64,000 nucleotides of DNA from Longispora sp047121295. Lineage in GTDB: Bacteria > Actinomycetota > Actinomycetes > Mycobacteriales > Micromonosporaceae. The notes beneath the pieces were generated by a model. The model worked only from the letters and a program-made list of their open reading frames with translations. It was not told the origin of the DNA and did not search any database. Positions 22,933 to 31,121 of the stretch are shown here, one piece after another (positions within the stretch are counted from its first letter, which is position 1; every line of letters starts with the position of its first letter). The DNA lies in assembly GCF_047121295.1 (NCBI RefSeq), contig NZ_CP139447.1, positions 4,526,001-4,590,000 on the forward strand. Reading direction: 5' to 3'. Both the position numbers and the translations under genes were made by a program.

Positions 22933-23946
22933 TCAGCGCGGGGGTGGGGCGCCGCAGTCCCCGACGGGGTGCGCGCCCAGCCAGCCGGGGAGCGCGTCGG
23001 CGCGGACCGCCGCGTAGAGGTCACGGGCGGCGGCCGGGTCGGGGAACACCACGCTCTGGTCCCCGACCCAGCCGGTGCCGGTGATCGGGCTGGTCACGCA
23101 CGTGAACTGCGACGCGCGCAGGTCGCGCAGCTCCACGACCGTGTCGATGAGGGCGAAGCCGGTGTCCACCACGACGGCTCCCGCCGCGGTCTCCAGGAAC
23201 GACCGCAGCGCCAGCGGGTTGGTGAGCATCCCCGTGCTGGCGGCCCTGGCCAGCACCGCCTTCAGGTAGCCCTGCTGGTGCCGGATCCGGGTGAGGTCCC
23301 CGTCAACGAACTGCGAACGCTGCCGGATGTACTCCAACGCCGACGCGCCGTCGAAGTGGTTCGGCCCGCTCGGCCAGAACCGGTGGCCCTCGAAGGTGGA
23401 CGTGGTGTCCTGCTCGACGACCATGTCGACCCCGCCGAGCGCGTCGGTCACCGCCACCAGGCCGCCGAAGTCGATCAGGGCGACGTGGTCGATGCGTACC
23501 CCCGTGAAGGTCTCGACGGTCTTGACCGCCAGCGGGAGCCCGCCCCAGGCCAGCGCCGCGTTGATCTTCGCGTCGGTGTCCCCGGTGCCGCCGTTCGGGT
23601 TCGCCGGGATGTGCGTCCAGGTGTCCCGGGGGATCGAGATCAGGTACGCCGCGTCGTGCGCCGCGTTCACGTGCAGCACCATCAGGGTGTCGCTGCGCGC
23701 GCCGTCCAGCATGTCCTCGGGATTGCGCGAGTCGGTGCCGAGCAGCAGCAGGTTCAGCACGCCGTCGGCGACCCGCGCCGGACGGTCCCCGGTCAGACCG
23801 GCGAACGCGTCGGCGCGCTGGACGCGCGATTCCAGTCCCCGGGCGTAGGACCAGACCGCCAGCCCCGCGCCGACCAGCAGAAACACCAGCACGGCCGCGA
23901 GGATCGCGACGATCGGGCCCCGCCGCCGGGAACGCGGCTCGGACAC
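22933..23946 (-). CDS. LytR-CpsA-Psr (LCP) family protein
   Basis: 337 aa. A membrane anchor (about residues 11-33) is followed by the LCP domain: NLLLLGTDSRN, ARSDTLMVLHVN, YLISIPRDTW, then INAALAWGGLPLAVKTVETFTG, LIDFGGLVAVTDALGGVDM and the Arg-rich ALEYIRQRSQFVDGDLTRIRHQQ. These contain the Asp and Arg residues that bind Mg and polyprenyl pyrophosphate. LCP enzymes transfer undecaprenyl-linked glycopolymers to peptidoglycan outside the cell. The short C-terminal region after residue 260 has no extra LytR_C domain. It stands alone between convergent and divergent neighbours. Confidence 0.93.
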   Translation of the reverse strand: MSEPRSRRRGPIVAILAAVLVFLLVGAGLAVWSYARGLESRVQRADAFAGLTGDRPARVADGVLNLLLLGTDSRNPEDMLDGARSDTLMVLHVNAAHDAAYLISIPRDTWTHIPANPNGGTGDTDAKINAALAWGGLPLAVKTVETFTGVRIDHVALIDFGGLVAVTDALGGVDMVVEQDTTSTFEGHRFWPSGPNHFDGASALEYIRQRSQFVDGDLTRIRHQQGYLKAVLARAASTGMLTNPLALRSFLETAAGAVVVDTGFALIDTVVELRDLRASQFTCVTSPITGTGWVGDQSVVFPDPAAARDLYAAVRADALPGWLGAHPVGDCGAPPPR

Positions 23947-24019
23947 CCCCTCACCCTAACCACGGCGGACTGGGGGAACAGATCAACCCGAACCGTCATA
24001 CATCCCTCGAACACGCCCG

Positions 24020-24376
24020 TTACCAGAGGCCGTGGTAGCCCGCGTTCAGGACCAGGGCCGCCGCCACGAACACGAGGAACACGGCCGGGCCGACGAGCTG
24101 GCGGGAGCCGACCCGCAGGTGGGCGGCGAGCGCGCCGACGAAGTACAGCACGAGGCCGACGCCCGCGAGGGTTCCCAGCAGCGGCACGGCGAACCCGGCC
24201 AACTGCCCCACGGTGCCCGCCGCCAGCGCCAGGCCCAGCCTCGGTCCCCACGACCGCGGCAGCCGCTTCATGCCCAGCTGGGCCTTGGGGTACGGGTGGC
24301 CGATCAGGTAGGTGACGGCGGCGCCGCCGGTGAAGACGGCGGCGAGGACGGTAACCGTGACGTAGGCGACGAACAT
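24020..24376 (-). CDS. DoxX-like small membrane protein
   Basis: A 118-aa protein with four hydrophobic segments, a DoxX-like layout: MFVAYVTVTVLAAVFTGGAAV, the polar GHPYPKAQLGMKRLPRSWGPRLG, then three further segments ending VLNAGYHGLW. A strong GAGGAGAAGAGAG precedes ATG 24376. Members of this family are linked to redox and membrane stress, but the function is not settled. It is divergent from the alpha/beta hydrolase, and the palindrome at 24445-24460 lies between them. Confidence 0.75.
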   Translation of the reverse strand: MFVAYVTVTVLAAVFTGGAAVTYLIGHPYPKAQLGMKRLPRSWGPRLGLALAAGTVGQLAGFAVPLLGTLAGVGLVLYFVGALAAHLRVGSRQLVGPAVFLVFVAAALVLNAGYHGLW

Positions 24377-24444
24377 GGGTGCTCTCTTCTCCTCGGGGCG
24401 TTGTGCGCTTCGAGGACGAGGTAGCCCCGCCGGATGTGACACGT

Positions 24445-24460
24445 CGTGACCGGCGTCACG
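24445..24460. promoter_or_regulatory. inverted repeat in divergent promoter region
   Basis: CGTGAC-CGGC-GTCACG, 6-bp arms, inside TGTGACACGTCGTGACCGGC... where GTGAC also occurs as a direct repeat. It lies between divergent genes (DoxX-like and hydrolase) and could bind a dimeric regulator. No regulator gene is adjacent. Confidence 0.4.
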
Positions 24461-24522
24461 TCTGGCTGGGACCGGCACGGCCGCGCCAATCCCGCTTGCG
24501 GACGCGGGTGCTCGGTGATCGA

Positions 24523-25317
24523 ATGCCGCCCATGACGACGGCCTCCCGCGAGTCCTCGACGCCTTTTCAAGCCGCCGACGGCAGTGACCTGCCCCTGCTG
24601 GTCTTCGAACCGGGCGACGGCACACCGCCCCGTGCGGGCATCGTCATGTTCCACGGCGGCGCGCTGCGCCAGGGATCGGCCGACACCCTCGCGCCGCACT
24701 GCCGCGCCCTGGCGGCACGCGGAATCCTCGCGGCCTCCGCCGGGTACCGACTGCTCGGACACGGCGCCGCCAGCATCGACGACTGCATCGCCGATGTCCG
24801 GCGCGCGATCGAACAGTTCGCGCGACTGGCCGACCAGCGCGGCCTGGGAGCATCACGACTCGTCTCGGGTGGCAGTTCGGCCGGGGCTCACCTCGCCCTC
24901 GTCGCCGCGATGATCGCCCCGAACGGGCCCGCCCCGGCACCGAAACCCGGCGTCGCAGCCGTCGTGGCCCTCAACCCCGCCGGGCTCGATCTACGCTCCC
25001 TCGCCCCAGACGCACAACGCGGCCTCGAACAGCGGGCCGGCATCCGCGAAGGCCGACTGACCGACTACTCCATGATCGAGTTCGTGCGGCCGGGAAGCCC
25101 ACCGATACTGATCCACCACGGCACCCGCGACGAGGTCGAGCCGATCGACAGCGTGCGGCGGTTCCGGGACGCGATGGAGCGCTCCGGCAACGAGTGCACG
25201 CTCCGCGAGTACGAACACGCCGAACACGGATTCCACTATCCCGGCAACAGCACGCACTTCGACGACGTCATCGCCGACACAGCACGGTTCCTCCTCGACC
25301 GGATCACAGCGAGGTGA
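24523..25317 (+). CDS. alpha/beta hydrolase (HSL/acetyl-esterase-like)
   Basis: 264 aa with the hormone-sensitive-lipase-type oxyanion motif MFHGGALRQG, the nucleophile GGSSAGAHLAL, an acidic residue in HHGTRDEVEP and the terminal His in HAEHGFHYPG. This set marks esterases and acetyl-xylan-type hydrolases of the alpha/beta-hydrolase_3 or prolyl-oligopeptidase-like type. Two in-frame ATGs (24523, 24532) are possible, and neither has a strong ribosome site. Its 3' end runs over the frame of the degraded proC-like gene on the opposite strand. Confidence 0.85.
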   Translation: MPPMTTASRESSTPFQAADGSDLPLLVFEPGDGTPPRAGIVMFHGGALRQGSADTLAPHCRALAARGILAASAGYRLLGHGAASIDDCIADVRRAIEQFARLADQRGLGASRLVSGGSSAGAHLALVAAMIAPNGPAPAPKPGVAAVVALNPAGLDLRSLAPDAQRGLEQRAGIREGRLTDYSMIEFVRPGSPPILIHHGTRDEVEPIDSVRRFRDAMERSGNECTLREYEHAEHGFHYPGNSTHFDDVIADTARFLLDRITAR

Positions 25318-25574
25318 ACGGGCAGACATCCGCTCCCATCAGCGAAGTCCGACCTAGCCGCGCAGCCGCGCGAGAACCCGGCGTCGCTGACCACGTCCTG
25401 GTTGCTGGCGCACACCCGCGCATTCGGGTACCGGGCGGCCAGGTCCAGCCCGGTCGCGCGCCCGCGCGGGGACAGCAGGATCGTCGGCGGTTCGGCGACG
25501 CCCTCGCTGAGGCCGGCCACGATGGCGGCCGTCAGCGCGCCGGTGCCCACGAACCCGACGGCGGACCTCCGCAT
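25236..25574 (-). pseudogene. truncated pyrroline-5-carboxylate reductase-like gene
   Basis: The first 55 residues match the NADP-binding start of ProC-type enzymes: VGFVGTGALTAAIVAGLSEG, then ILLSPRGRATGLDLAARYPN and CASNQDVV. Similarity ends near 25390; the frame then runs into unrelated sequence and crosses the 3' end of the hydrolase gene. About 200 residues, including the catalytic and dimer domain, are absent. GGGAGG lies six bases before ATG 25574, so expression signals persist. It is a decayed remnant. Confidence 0.75.
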
Positions 25575-25686
25575 GACCGGCCTCCCTGCTCTGTCCATCG
25601 ACGTGATCATTAGACAGGATCACCGGCGACTCGTCCGCCTCCGCTGACCGGGCGTGCGCCGCGACGTGGCGCACGCCCCGAATCGG

Positions 25687-26361
25687 CTAGTAGGAGACTC
25701 CCACCGGCCGGCCGATCGTGTCGGGGTCGTCGAGGGCGCGCAGCAGGTAGTGCGCGACGTCCGCCCGGCCGACCTTGCGCCCACCGGGAAGGTTACGGCC
25801 GGGTGCGGTCCGGTACCGGCCGGTGAGCGGGTGCCCAGTGAGCTGGGTCGGGCGGACCGAGGTCCAGTCCAGTCCACTGTCGCGGAGCTCGGCCTCCATG
25901 GTGGCCAGGTCGACGTAGATGTCGCGCAGGATCCGCTTGAGCACCGGGTAGACCAGGTGCCGCAGGCCGAAACCGTCGCCGGGGTCGTGCCGGGGCGGGC
26001 GCGGGCGGCCCGGGGCGGCGACGGTGCCGACCGGCGCGGCGCTGACCACGAGCAGTCGACGGGTACCGGCCGCGCGCATGGCCGCCGTGATCGCCCGGGT
26101 GCCCCGGTGGACGATGCCGGCCCGGGCGTCCGCGCGGGAGCGGGCGCCGAGTCCGGAGATGACGGCGTCGGCGCCCGCCACGGCCTCGGCCAGCGCGTCG
26201 GGATCGGGCCGGGAGAGGTCGGCGGTCAGCACGGTGGCCCCGGTGTCGGGCAGCTTGCGGGGGTCGCGGACCACGACGGTGACGTGGTGGCCGGCGGCGA
26301 GGGCCTGGTCGAGGACGTGCCGGCCGATGCCGCCGGTCGCGGCGAAGAGGGTGATCCGCAC
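25687..26361 (-). CDS. NAD(P)-binding SDR (atypical, NmrA-like) protein
   Basis: 224 aa with an N-terminal dinucleotide fold: MRITLFAATGGIGRHVLDQAL (GxxGxxG type), VVVRDPRKL and VLTADLSRPDPDALAEAVAGADAVISGLG. LVVSAAPVG and the substrate-side SVRPTQLTGHPLTGRYR follow. It lacks the YxxxK pair, as in NmrA/atypical-5 SDRs that act as reductases or redox sensors. It starts two bases after the DoxX stop and is the second gene of that pair. Substrate unknown. Confidence 0.88.
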   Translation of the reverse strand: MRITLFAATGGIGRHVLDQALAAGHHVTVVVRDPRKLPDTGATVLTADLSRPDPDALAEAVAGADAVISGLGARSRADARAGIVHRGTRAITAAMRAAGTRRLLVVSAAPVGTVAAPGRPRPPRHDPGDGFGLRHLVYPVLKRILRDIYVDLATMEAELRDSGLDWTSVRPTQLTGHPLTGRYRTAPGRNLPGGRKVGRADVAHYLLRALDDPDTIGRPVGVSY

Positions 26362-26363
26362 GA

Positions 26364-26786
26364 CTAACCCCGCTTCAGCGCGGCCGGACGGGCCCGGAGC
26401 AGGTCGCGCCAGTCGGCGGGCCAGTTCGCCAGGGCGATCCCCATCATGATCACCAGGTGTACGGGGGCCATGACGCTCTCGTACACCTTGTCGTGGTTGA
26501 TGATGTGGGTCGTGACCGCGCCCACCAGGACGAGGACGAGCCCCGCGGCGGCGGCGAACCGGGACCGTCGACGGGGGATGACCAGCGCCACGGCGGCGGC
26601 GAACTCCAACCCGCCGACGACGAACCGGAACCAGGCCGGGTAGCCCCAGCCGACGAACTTCTCCGCGTAGGCCGGGCCGAAGACGGTCGGACCGGGCCAG
26701 TACTTCGTCAGGGCGCCCAGGCCGAACTCACAGGCCAGGAACCAGTAGCCGGCGACGGGTAGCCACGCGCGGGCGGGGATGCTCAA
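26364..26786 (-). CDS. DoxX family membrane protein
   Basis: 140 aa with four hydrophobic segments: WLPVAGYWFLACEFGLGALTK, FRFVVGGLEFAAAVALVIP, FAAAAGLVLVLVGAVTTHII and a last one ending IMMGIALANWP. Longer upstream readings lack support; the TTG at 26786 has GGAGGAGAAG directly before it, which decides the start. DoxX proteins are found with oxidoreductases and in oxidative-stress complexes. The pairing here with an NAD(P)-binding protein, two bases apart, agrees with that. Confidence 0.85.
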   Translation of the reverse strand: MSIPARAWLPVAGYWFLACEFGLGALTKYWPGPTVFGPAYAEKFVGWGYPAWFRFVVGGLEFAAAVALVIPRRRSRFAAAAGLVLVLVGAVTTHIINHDKVYESVMAPVHLVIMMGIALANWPADWRDLLRARPAALKRG

Positions 26787-26933
26787 CTTCTCCTCCAGAA
26801 ATCTCGGGGTCAGTGCCCTGACGGATCCCGGGGGCCGCGTGTGACGGGAAGCGGCGCACGATTTCGTGGAGGTCTCGCCCCGGCCGTGCCCGAGGAGGAG
26901 CACGACCGGACGAAGGTGACTTACATTCTCAAA

Positions 26934-27302
26934 CTAGTCGCGTTCCCGCAGGATCCGCTGCTCACGCAACACCTCGTTGTACGTCTCGCGCTCGCGGACG
27001 AGCCACTCCGGCGGGTCGGCGATCAGGGCCGCGATCTCGGCGGTCGTGAGCGGTTCCGTGATGCCCGCGCGCGCCAGCCCGCTGTTGGACACCCGCAGCC
27101 GGGCGGCGACCACATGACGAGGGTGCGGACCGTTCTTGCGCAGGTCGGCGAGCCACGGCGGCGGGTCCTGCTGGAGGGCGTCGAGCTCGTCCCGGGACAC
27201 CATGCCCTCCTGGAACTGCGGAGGGGTGGCCGGCAGGTACACCTCGAGCTTCAGCGCTGCCGTCGAGGGCTTCATCATCTGGGGTTTCTTAGGCTTGCTC
27301 AC
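26934..27302 (-). CDS. DUF5997 family protein
   Basis: A 122-aa basic protein starting MSKPKKPQMMKPSTAALKLEVYLPATPPQFQ. It has a helical core, DELDALQQDPPPWLADLRKNGPHPRHVVAARLRVSNSGLARAG, and then LTTAEIAALIADPPEWLVRER. The 'HPRHVVAARLRVSNSGLARAG' stretch resembles a helix-turn-helix, so nucleic-acid binding is possible. The gene is divergent by 59 bases from a LysR-type effector-domain gene. I recall these two being neighbours in other actinobacteria, which would make a functional pair likely. Confidence 0.75.
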   Translation of the reverse strand: MSKPKKPQMMKPSTAALKLEVYLPATPPQFQEGMVSRDELDALQQDPPPWLADLRKNGPHPRHVVAARLRVSNSGLARAGITEPLTTAEIAALIADPPEWLVRERETYNEVLREQRILRERD

Positions 27303-27361
27303 CAGGTCAGGTTAGCGGGCCGGCAACCGGCCGGGGCGGCTCCCCCAGTACCCTGACCAGC

Positions 27362-28105
27362 ATGCCCGACGCCGACGATCGCCTCCCCCAGACATTCCGG
27401 TTGCTGATCGTCCCCGGCGTCACGATGGACAAGTGGAGCCGCGTGTGGTCCGAGCGGCTGCCGCGGGTGGATCTTCGACTCCTGCCCACCGAACATGATC
27501 AGCTCGCGCCCCTGCTGGCGGGGGACGCCGACGCCGGCCTCGTCCGGCTCCCGGTGGACCAGGACACGTTCCACGCCATTCCGCTGTACACCGAGGCCAC
27601 GGTCGTCGTGCTCCCCCGCGACCACGAGCTCGCCGAGTCCCCGGAGCTGACCCTGGCCGACCTCGCCGGCCAGAAGCTGACCCAACCGGCGGACGACGTG
27701 CTCGACTGGACCGGCGCGTCGGCGGCCCCGGCGGTCGAACACCGCCCCGCCACGGTCGCCGCCGCCGTCGAGTACGTGGCCGCCAGCGTCGGCGTCCTCG
27801 TCGTCCCGCAGTCCCTCGCCCGGCTGCACAACCGCCGCGACATCACCTACCGGGTCGTCACCGACGCCCCGCAGTCGACCGTGGCGCTCGTCTGGCGGCG
27901 CGACGAGCAGACCGACCTGGTCGAGGAGATGATCGGCATCGTCCGGGGCCGGACCGCGAACAGCACCCGGGGCCGGACCCAGCCCCAGGCGCCGGCCGCC
28001 GAACCCGCGAAGCGGTCGGGGGAACCGGGCAGGCGGTCGGCCGAGCCGGCCCGGCGGGCGGGGGCTCGGCGCGGGGGGACTGGTGCGGCGCGGCGGAAGC
28101 GCTGA
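27362..28105 (+). CDS. LysR substrate-binding-domain protein without HTH
   Basis: 247 aa that begins directly with an effector-binding fold (FRLLIVPGVTMDKWSRVWSE) and continues with AGLVRLPVDQDTFHAIPLYTEATVVVLPRDHEL, the usual LysR co-inducer-domain pattern, and AASVGVLVVPQSLARLHNRR. There is no N-terminal winged helix. The C-terminal 50 residues are Arg/Ala/Pro-rich and disordered, ending RRGGTGAARRKR, which could contact DNA or RNA. It is paired divergently with the DUF5997 gene. One idea, not shown by sequence, is that the DUF5997 protein supplies the DNA-binding part. Confidence 0.8.
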   Translation: MPDADDRLPQTFRLLIVPGVTMDKWSRVWSERLPRVDLRLLPTEHDQLAPLLAGDADAGLVRLPVDQDTFHAIPLYTEATVVVLPRDHELAESPELTLADLAGQKLTQPADDVLDWTGASAAPAVEHRPATVAAAVEYVAASVGVLVVPQSLARLHNRRDITYRVVTDAPQSTVALVWRRDEQTDLVEEMIGIVRGRTANSTRGRTQPQAPAAEPAKRSGEPGRRSAEPARRAGARRGGTGAARRKR

Positions 28106-28320
28106 CGCCGGCCGCGCCTTCCGGAGTCCGGCCATCCGGGGATCGGGCTGACTCGCGGCGGCCGTGACGCGCCATGCCCGGGACCGGCGTGGTCCGGCGA
28201 TCAGGCTCCAACCGCTGCCGGTGCCGTACGCGTCACCGGCCCAGGCCTTGTGGACATGAGGACGAGCGCCCACTGGCTACCATGGGGCTCCATCTCATCC
28301 CTCTACTAAGGATGCTCACG

Positions 28321-30354
28321 ATGCGCGTGTCCAAGCTACGGGAGGCCACCGCGGTGGCTGCCTTGGCCATCGCTCTCCTCATACCGGCCGGCCCGGCTCT
28401 CGCCAGCCCCGGCACCGGCACACTCAACGGCCATTTCCGCACCGCCGCCGGCGCGCCGATCACCGACGGCGGCTTCAATGTCACCCGGGTCACCGACGGC
28501 ACGTCGTACTACGGGATGCTGGACGCCGCCGGCGGGTTCAGCGTCGACGCCGCGCCGGGCGAGTACGTGGTGTTCTTCAGCTCGCCGACGAAGGGCACCC
28601 AGTACGCGTACGCCGCCGCCCAGTGGGGCGACGCCACCCACTTCACGGTGACCGAGGGACAGGCCACCACTGTGGATGACGTCGCGCTGCCCACCGGCGC
28701 GATCACCGGCACGATCACCGACCCCGCGGGCACCCCGGTCGCGGGCACCCAGGTGCGGGTCGAGGCTCTTCCGGGCGGCGGGTGGGCCGGACAGGCGATG
28801 ACCGACGACGCCGGGCACTACACGCTCCCCGGGCTGCACGTCGGCGGGTACCGGCTCGCGGTCCAGCTCAGCCCCGGCGATCCCGGGGACAGCATGTCCC
28901 AGTACATGCCGGGCCGCAAGAGCCGGGCCACCGCCGGGCAGTTCACCGTGGCCGGCGACCAGACGCTGACCGTCGACGAGCGGCTGCTGCCGAGCGGCAT
29001 CCTCACCGGGCAGATCCAGGACGCGGCCGGCGCTCCGCTGCCGAACATGAGCCTGGTCAGCGTGTTCAGCCCGGGCGAGGACGAGGCGCGGGCGGCCGGA
29101 TACACCGACGGGACGAGCCGGTTCCGGTACCGGGTCTTCGCCGACGAGTACCAGATCGGGTTCCAGGCTCTGCCCGCGATGAACTGGCAGTACTTCTACG
29201 GCACGTCCCAGCGGGCCGACGCCGCCCGGATCACCGTCCAGGCGGGCGGCACGACCGACGTGTCGGACCGGGTGCTCGCCTCCGGCGTCCTGCGGGTCAC
29301 CGCGAAGAACGCCGCCGGGGTACCGATCCCCGGCGTGTGCGCGACCCTGGGCTCGGTGAGCAACTGCGCCGCCAACAACTCCACCGAGGTGGAGCTCGAC
29401 GGCGTGCCCGCCGGCCCTGCCGCCGTGACGGTGCGCGCGCCCGGCTTCCAGGCCTCGACCGTCGGCGTCACCATCGAAAAGGACATGCCGACGTACCTGA
29501 CGACCACGCTGACCGACATCCCGCTGGTGACGACCACCGTGGTCGACGCGGCCGGCAACCCGGTCGTCAACGCCCTGGCCTGCCTGGTCCCGGTGACCAG
29601 CTACCGGGTGGGCTGCGGCGACGGGCCGGCGACGCCCAGTGACGCGCAGGGCAGGCTCCGGATCGAGGCCACCCGCTCGGGAGACTACCGGCTGTTCGTG
29701 TACCCGCCGCAGGGCAGCGGGTACGGCGCGCAGTGGGTCGGCGCGACCGGTGGCACCGGGGACGCCCGGGCGGCGCAGACGATCCACGTCGTGGCGCCCG
29801 ACAACACCGCCGCGCCGACCGTGCGCCTCGACCTGGCGGGCGCGGTCACGGGCAAGGTGACCGACAAGGCGACCGGCGTCCCGCTGGCCGGCGCGACCGT
29901 CGGGCCCACCACGTTCCACCCCGGCTCCGGATCCGGCAACGCGGCGGTCACGGACGCGTCCGGGCGGTACCGGCTCGACTGGCTCGGCCCGTACGCCTGG
30001 CCGCTGTTCATCACGCACGAGGGGCACGCGGCCCAGTGGTCCGGCGGGGTGGGCAACCAGACCCAGGCCAAGCAGATCCAGGTGGTCGCGGGCGGCACGA
30101 CCAGTCACAACGTGAAGATGTCCCGCGGCAACACCGTGACCGGCACCGTCCCCGGCCAGGGCGACGTCCGCGTGATCGCCGTCAACACGCTGACCGGTGA
30201 CTACATGGGCTGGGCGATCTCCAGCGGCGGGCACTACACGCTGCAGCTCGCCGGGCCGCAGACCGTGCGGCTGTTCGTGGACGGCGATCCCGAGCACCTG
30301 TCCGCGCCGGTCACGCTGACGAGCGTGGACAGCACGGTCACGCTCCACCTGTAA
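28321..30354 (+). CDS. large secreted protein with carboxypeptidase-regulatory-like beta-sandwich repeats
   Basis: 677 aa. A Sec signal (MRVSKLREATAVAALAIALLIPAGPALA) is followed by about six repeats of a transthyretin/CnaB-like fold. The recurring pattern is 'G.ItGtItDpaGtPvaGtqV.v' then 'DaaGhYtLpgL..G.YrL', at roughly 35, 130, 230, 330, 430 and 560. There is no LPXTG anchor or C-terminal membrane segment, so it is probably released. Such domains serve adhesion, carbohydrate contact or enzyme support; no catalytic domain is present. AAGGA lies eight bases before ATG 28321. The hairpin at 30364-30395 follows. Confidence 0.85.
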   Translation: MRVSKLREATAVAALAIALLIPAGPALASPGTGTLNGHFRTAAGAPITDGGFNVTRVTDGTSYYGMLDAAGGFSVDAAPGEYVVFFSSPTKGTQYAYAAAQWGDATHFTVTEGQATTVDDVALPTGAITGTITDPAGTPVAGTQVRVEALPGGGWAGQAMTDDAGHYTLPGLHVGGYRLAVQLSPGDPGDSMSQYMPGRKSRATAGQFTVAGDQTLTVDERLLPSGILTGQIQDAAGAPLPNMSLVSVFSPGEDEARAAGYTDGTSRFRYRVFADEYQIGFQALPAMNWQYFYGTSQRADAARITVQAGGTTDVSDRVLASGVLRVTAKNAAGVPIPGVCATLGSVSNCAANNSTEVELDGVPAGPAAVTVRAPGFQASTVGVTIEKDMPTYLTTTLTDIPLVTTTVVDAAGNPVVNALACLVPVTSYRVGCGDGPATPSDAQGRLRIEATRSGDYRLFVYPPQGSGYGAQWVGATGGTGDARAAQTIHVVAPDNTAAPTVRLDLAGAVTGKVTDKATGVPLAGATVGPTTFHPGSGSGNAAVTDASGRYRLDWLGPYAWPLFITHEGHAAQWSGGVGNQTQAKQIQVVAGGTTSHNVKMSRGNTVTGTVPGQGDVRVIAVNTLTGDYMGWAISSGGHYTLQLAGPQTVRLFVDGDPEHLSAPVTLTSVDSTVTLHL

Positions 30355-30363
30355 CGCCGCGAG

Positions 30364-30395
30364 CTGGTCGGGCGGCCACCCCGCCGCCCGACCAG
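30364..30395. terminator. hairpin terminator after the secreted repeat protein
   Basis: A perfect 13-bp stem CTGGTCGGGCGGC / GCCGCCCGACCAG with a CACCCC loop, ten bases after the stop codon. The response-regulator gene converges on it from the other side. Confidence 0.85.
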
Positions 30396-30488
30396 CCACC
30401 ACGCGGCGTCAGGGTGGCGGGCGTCCGGCCCCCGGGCCCAGGCCGGGCGGGGCCCCAGCGAGCTCGCGGCCGGGGACGGCCACGCCGG

Positions 30489-31121
30489 TCAGTGCCCCCG
30501 GTCCCACGCCCAGGCCGCGATCCCGACCCGGTTGCGGACCGCGAGCTTGCGTTGGATGTTCGCCAGGTGGTTCTTGACCGTGCCCGCCGAGATGAACAGC
30601 TCGGCGGCGATCTCGTTGTTCGTCGCGCCCCGGCCGACCAGCGTGGTGATCTCGGCCTCCCGGGCGGTCAGCGCCTCGGCCGGTTCGGCGGCCCGGGGCG
30701 CGCTGAGCTGACGCAGCAGTCGTACCGTCACCTGTGGACTGATCAGGGCGTCCCCGGCGACGGCCGCCCGGACCGCCTCGGCGAGCAGCGTGGGGCTCGA
30801 TCGCTTGAGCAGGAAGCCGGACGCGCCGTTGCGCAGCGCCGTGTGCACGTACTCGTCGAGGTCGAAGGTCGTGACCACCACGACCCGGAGCGGGTCGGCG
30901 ACGCCGGGGCCGGCCAGCAGCCGGGTGACCTCCAGGCCGTCGAGGCCGGGCATGCGGATGTCGGCGAGCACCACGTCGGGCCGCAGGTGCCGGGCCTGCT
31001 CGACCGCCGAGTGCCCGTCGCCGGCCTCCGCCACGACCGTGATGTCCGGCTGGGCGTCGAGGATGATCCGGAACGCGCCCCGGATGGTGGCCTGGTCGTC
31101 GGCGAGCAGCACCCGGATCAT
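30489..31121 (-). CDS. NarL/FixJ-type response regulator
   Basis: 210 aa. The receiver domain has the acidic pair Asp8-Asp9, phospho-acceptor Asp54 (VLADIRMPG), switch residue Thr in VVVTTFD, and Lys105 (FLLKRSS). The C-terminal LuxR helix-turn-helix reads LTAREAEITTLVGRGATNNEIAAELFISAGTVKNHLANI. ATG 31121 overlaps the histidine kinase stop (ATGA). It forms a two-component system with the upstream kinase; target genes are not evident. Confidence 0.95.
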   Translation of the reverse strand: MIRVLLADDQATIRGAFRIILDAQPDITVVAEAGDGHSAVEQARHLRPDVVLADIRMPGLDGLEVTRLLAGPGVADPLRVVVVTTFDLDEYVHTALRNGASGFLLKRSSPTLLAEAVRAAVAGDALISPQVTVRLLRQLSAPRAAEPAEALTAREAEITTLVGRGATNNEIAAELFISAGTVKNHLANIQRKLAVRNRVGIAAWAWDRGH

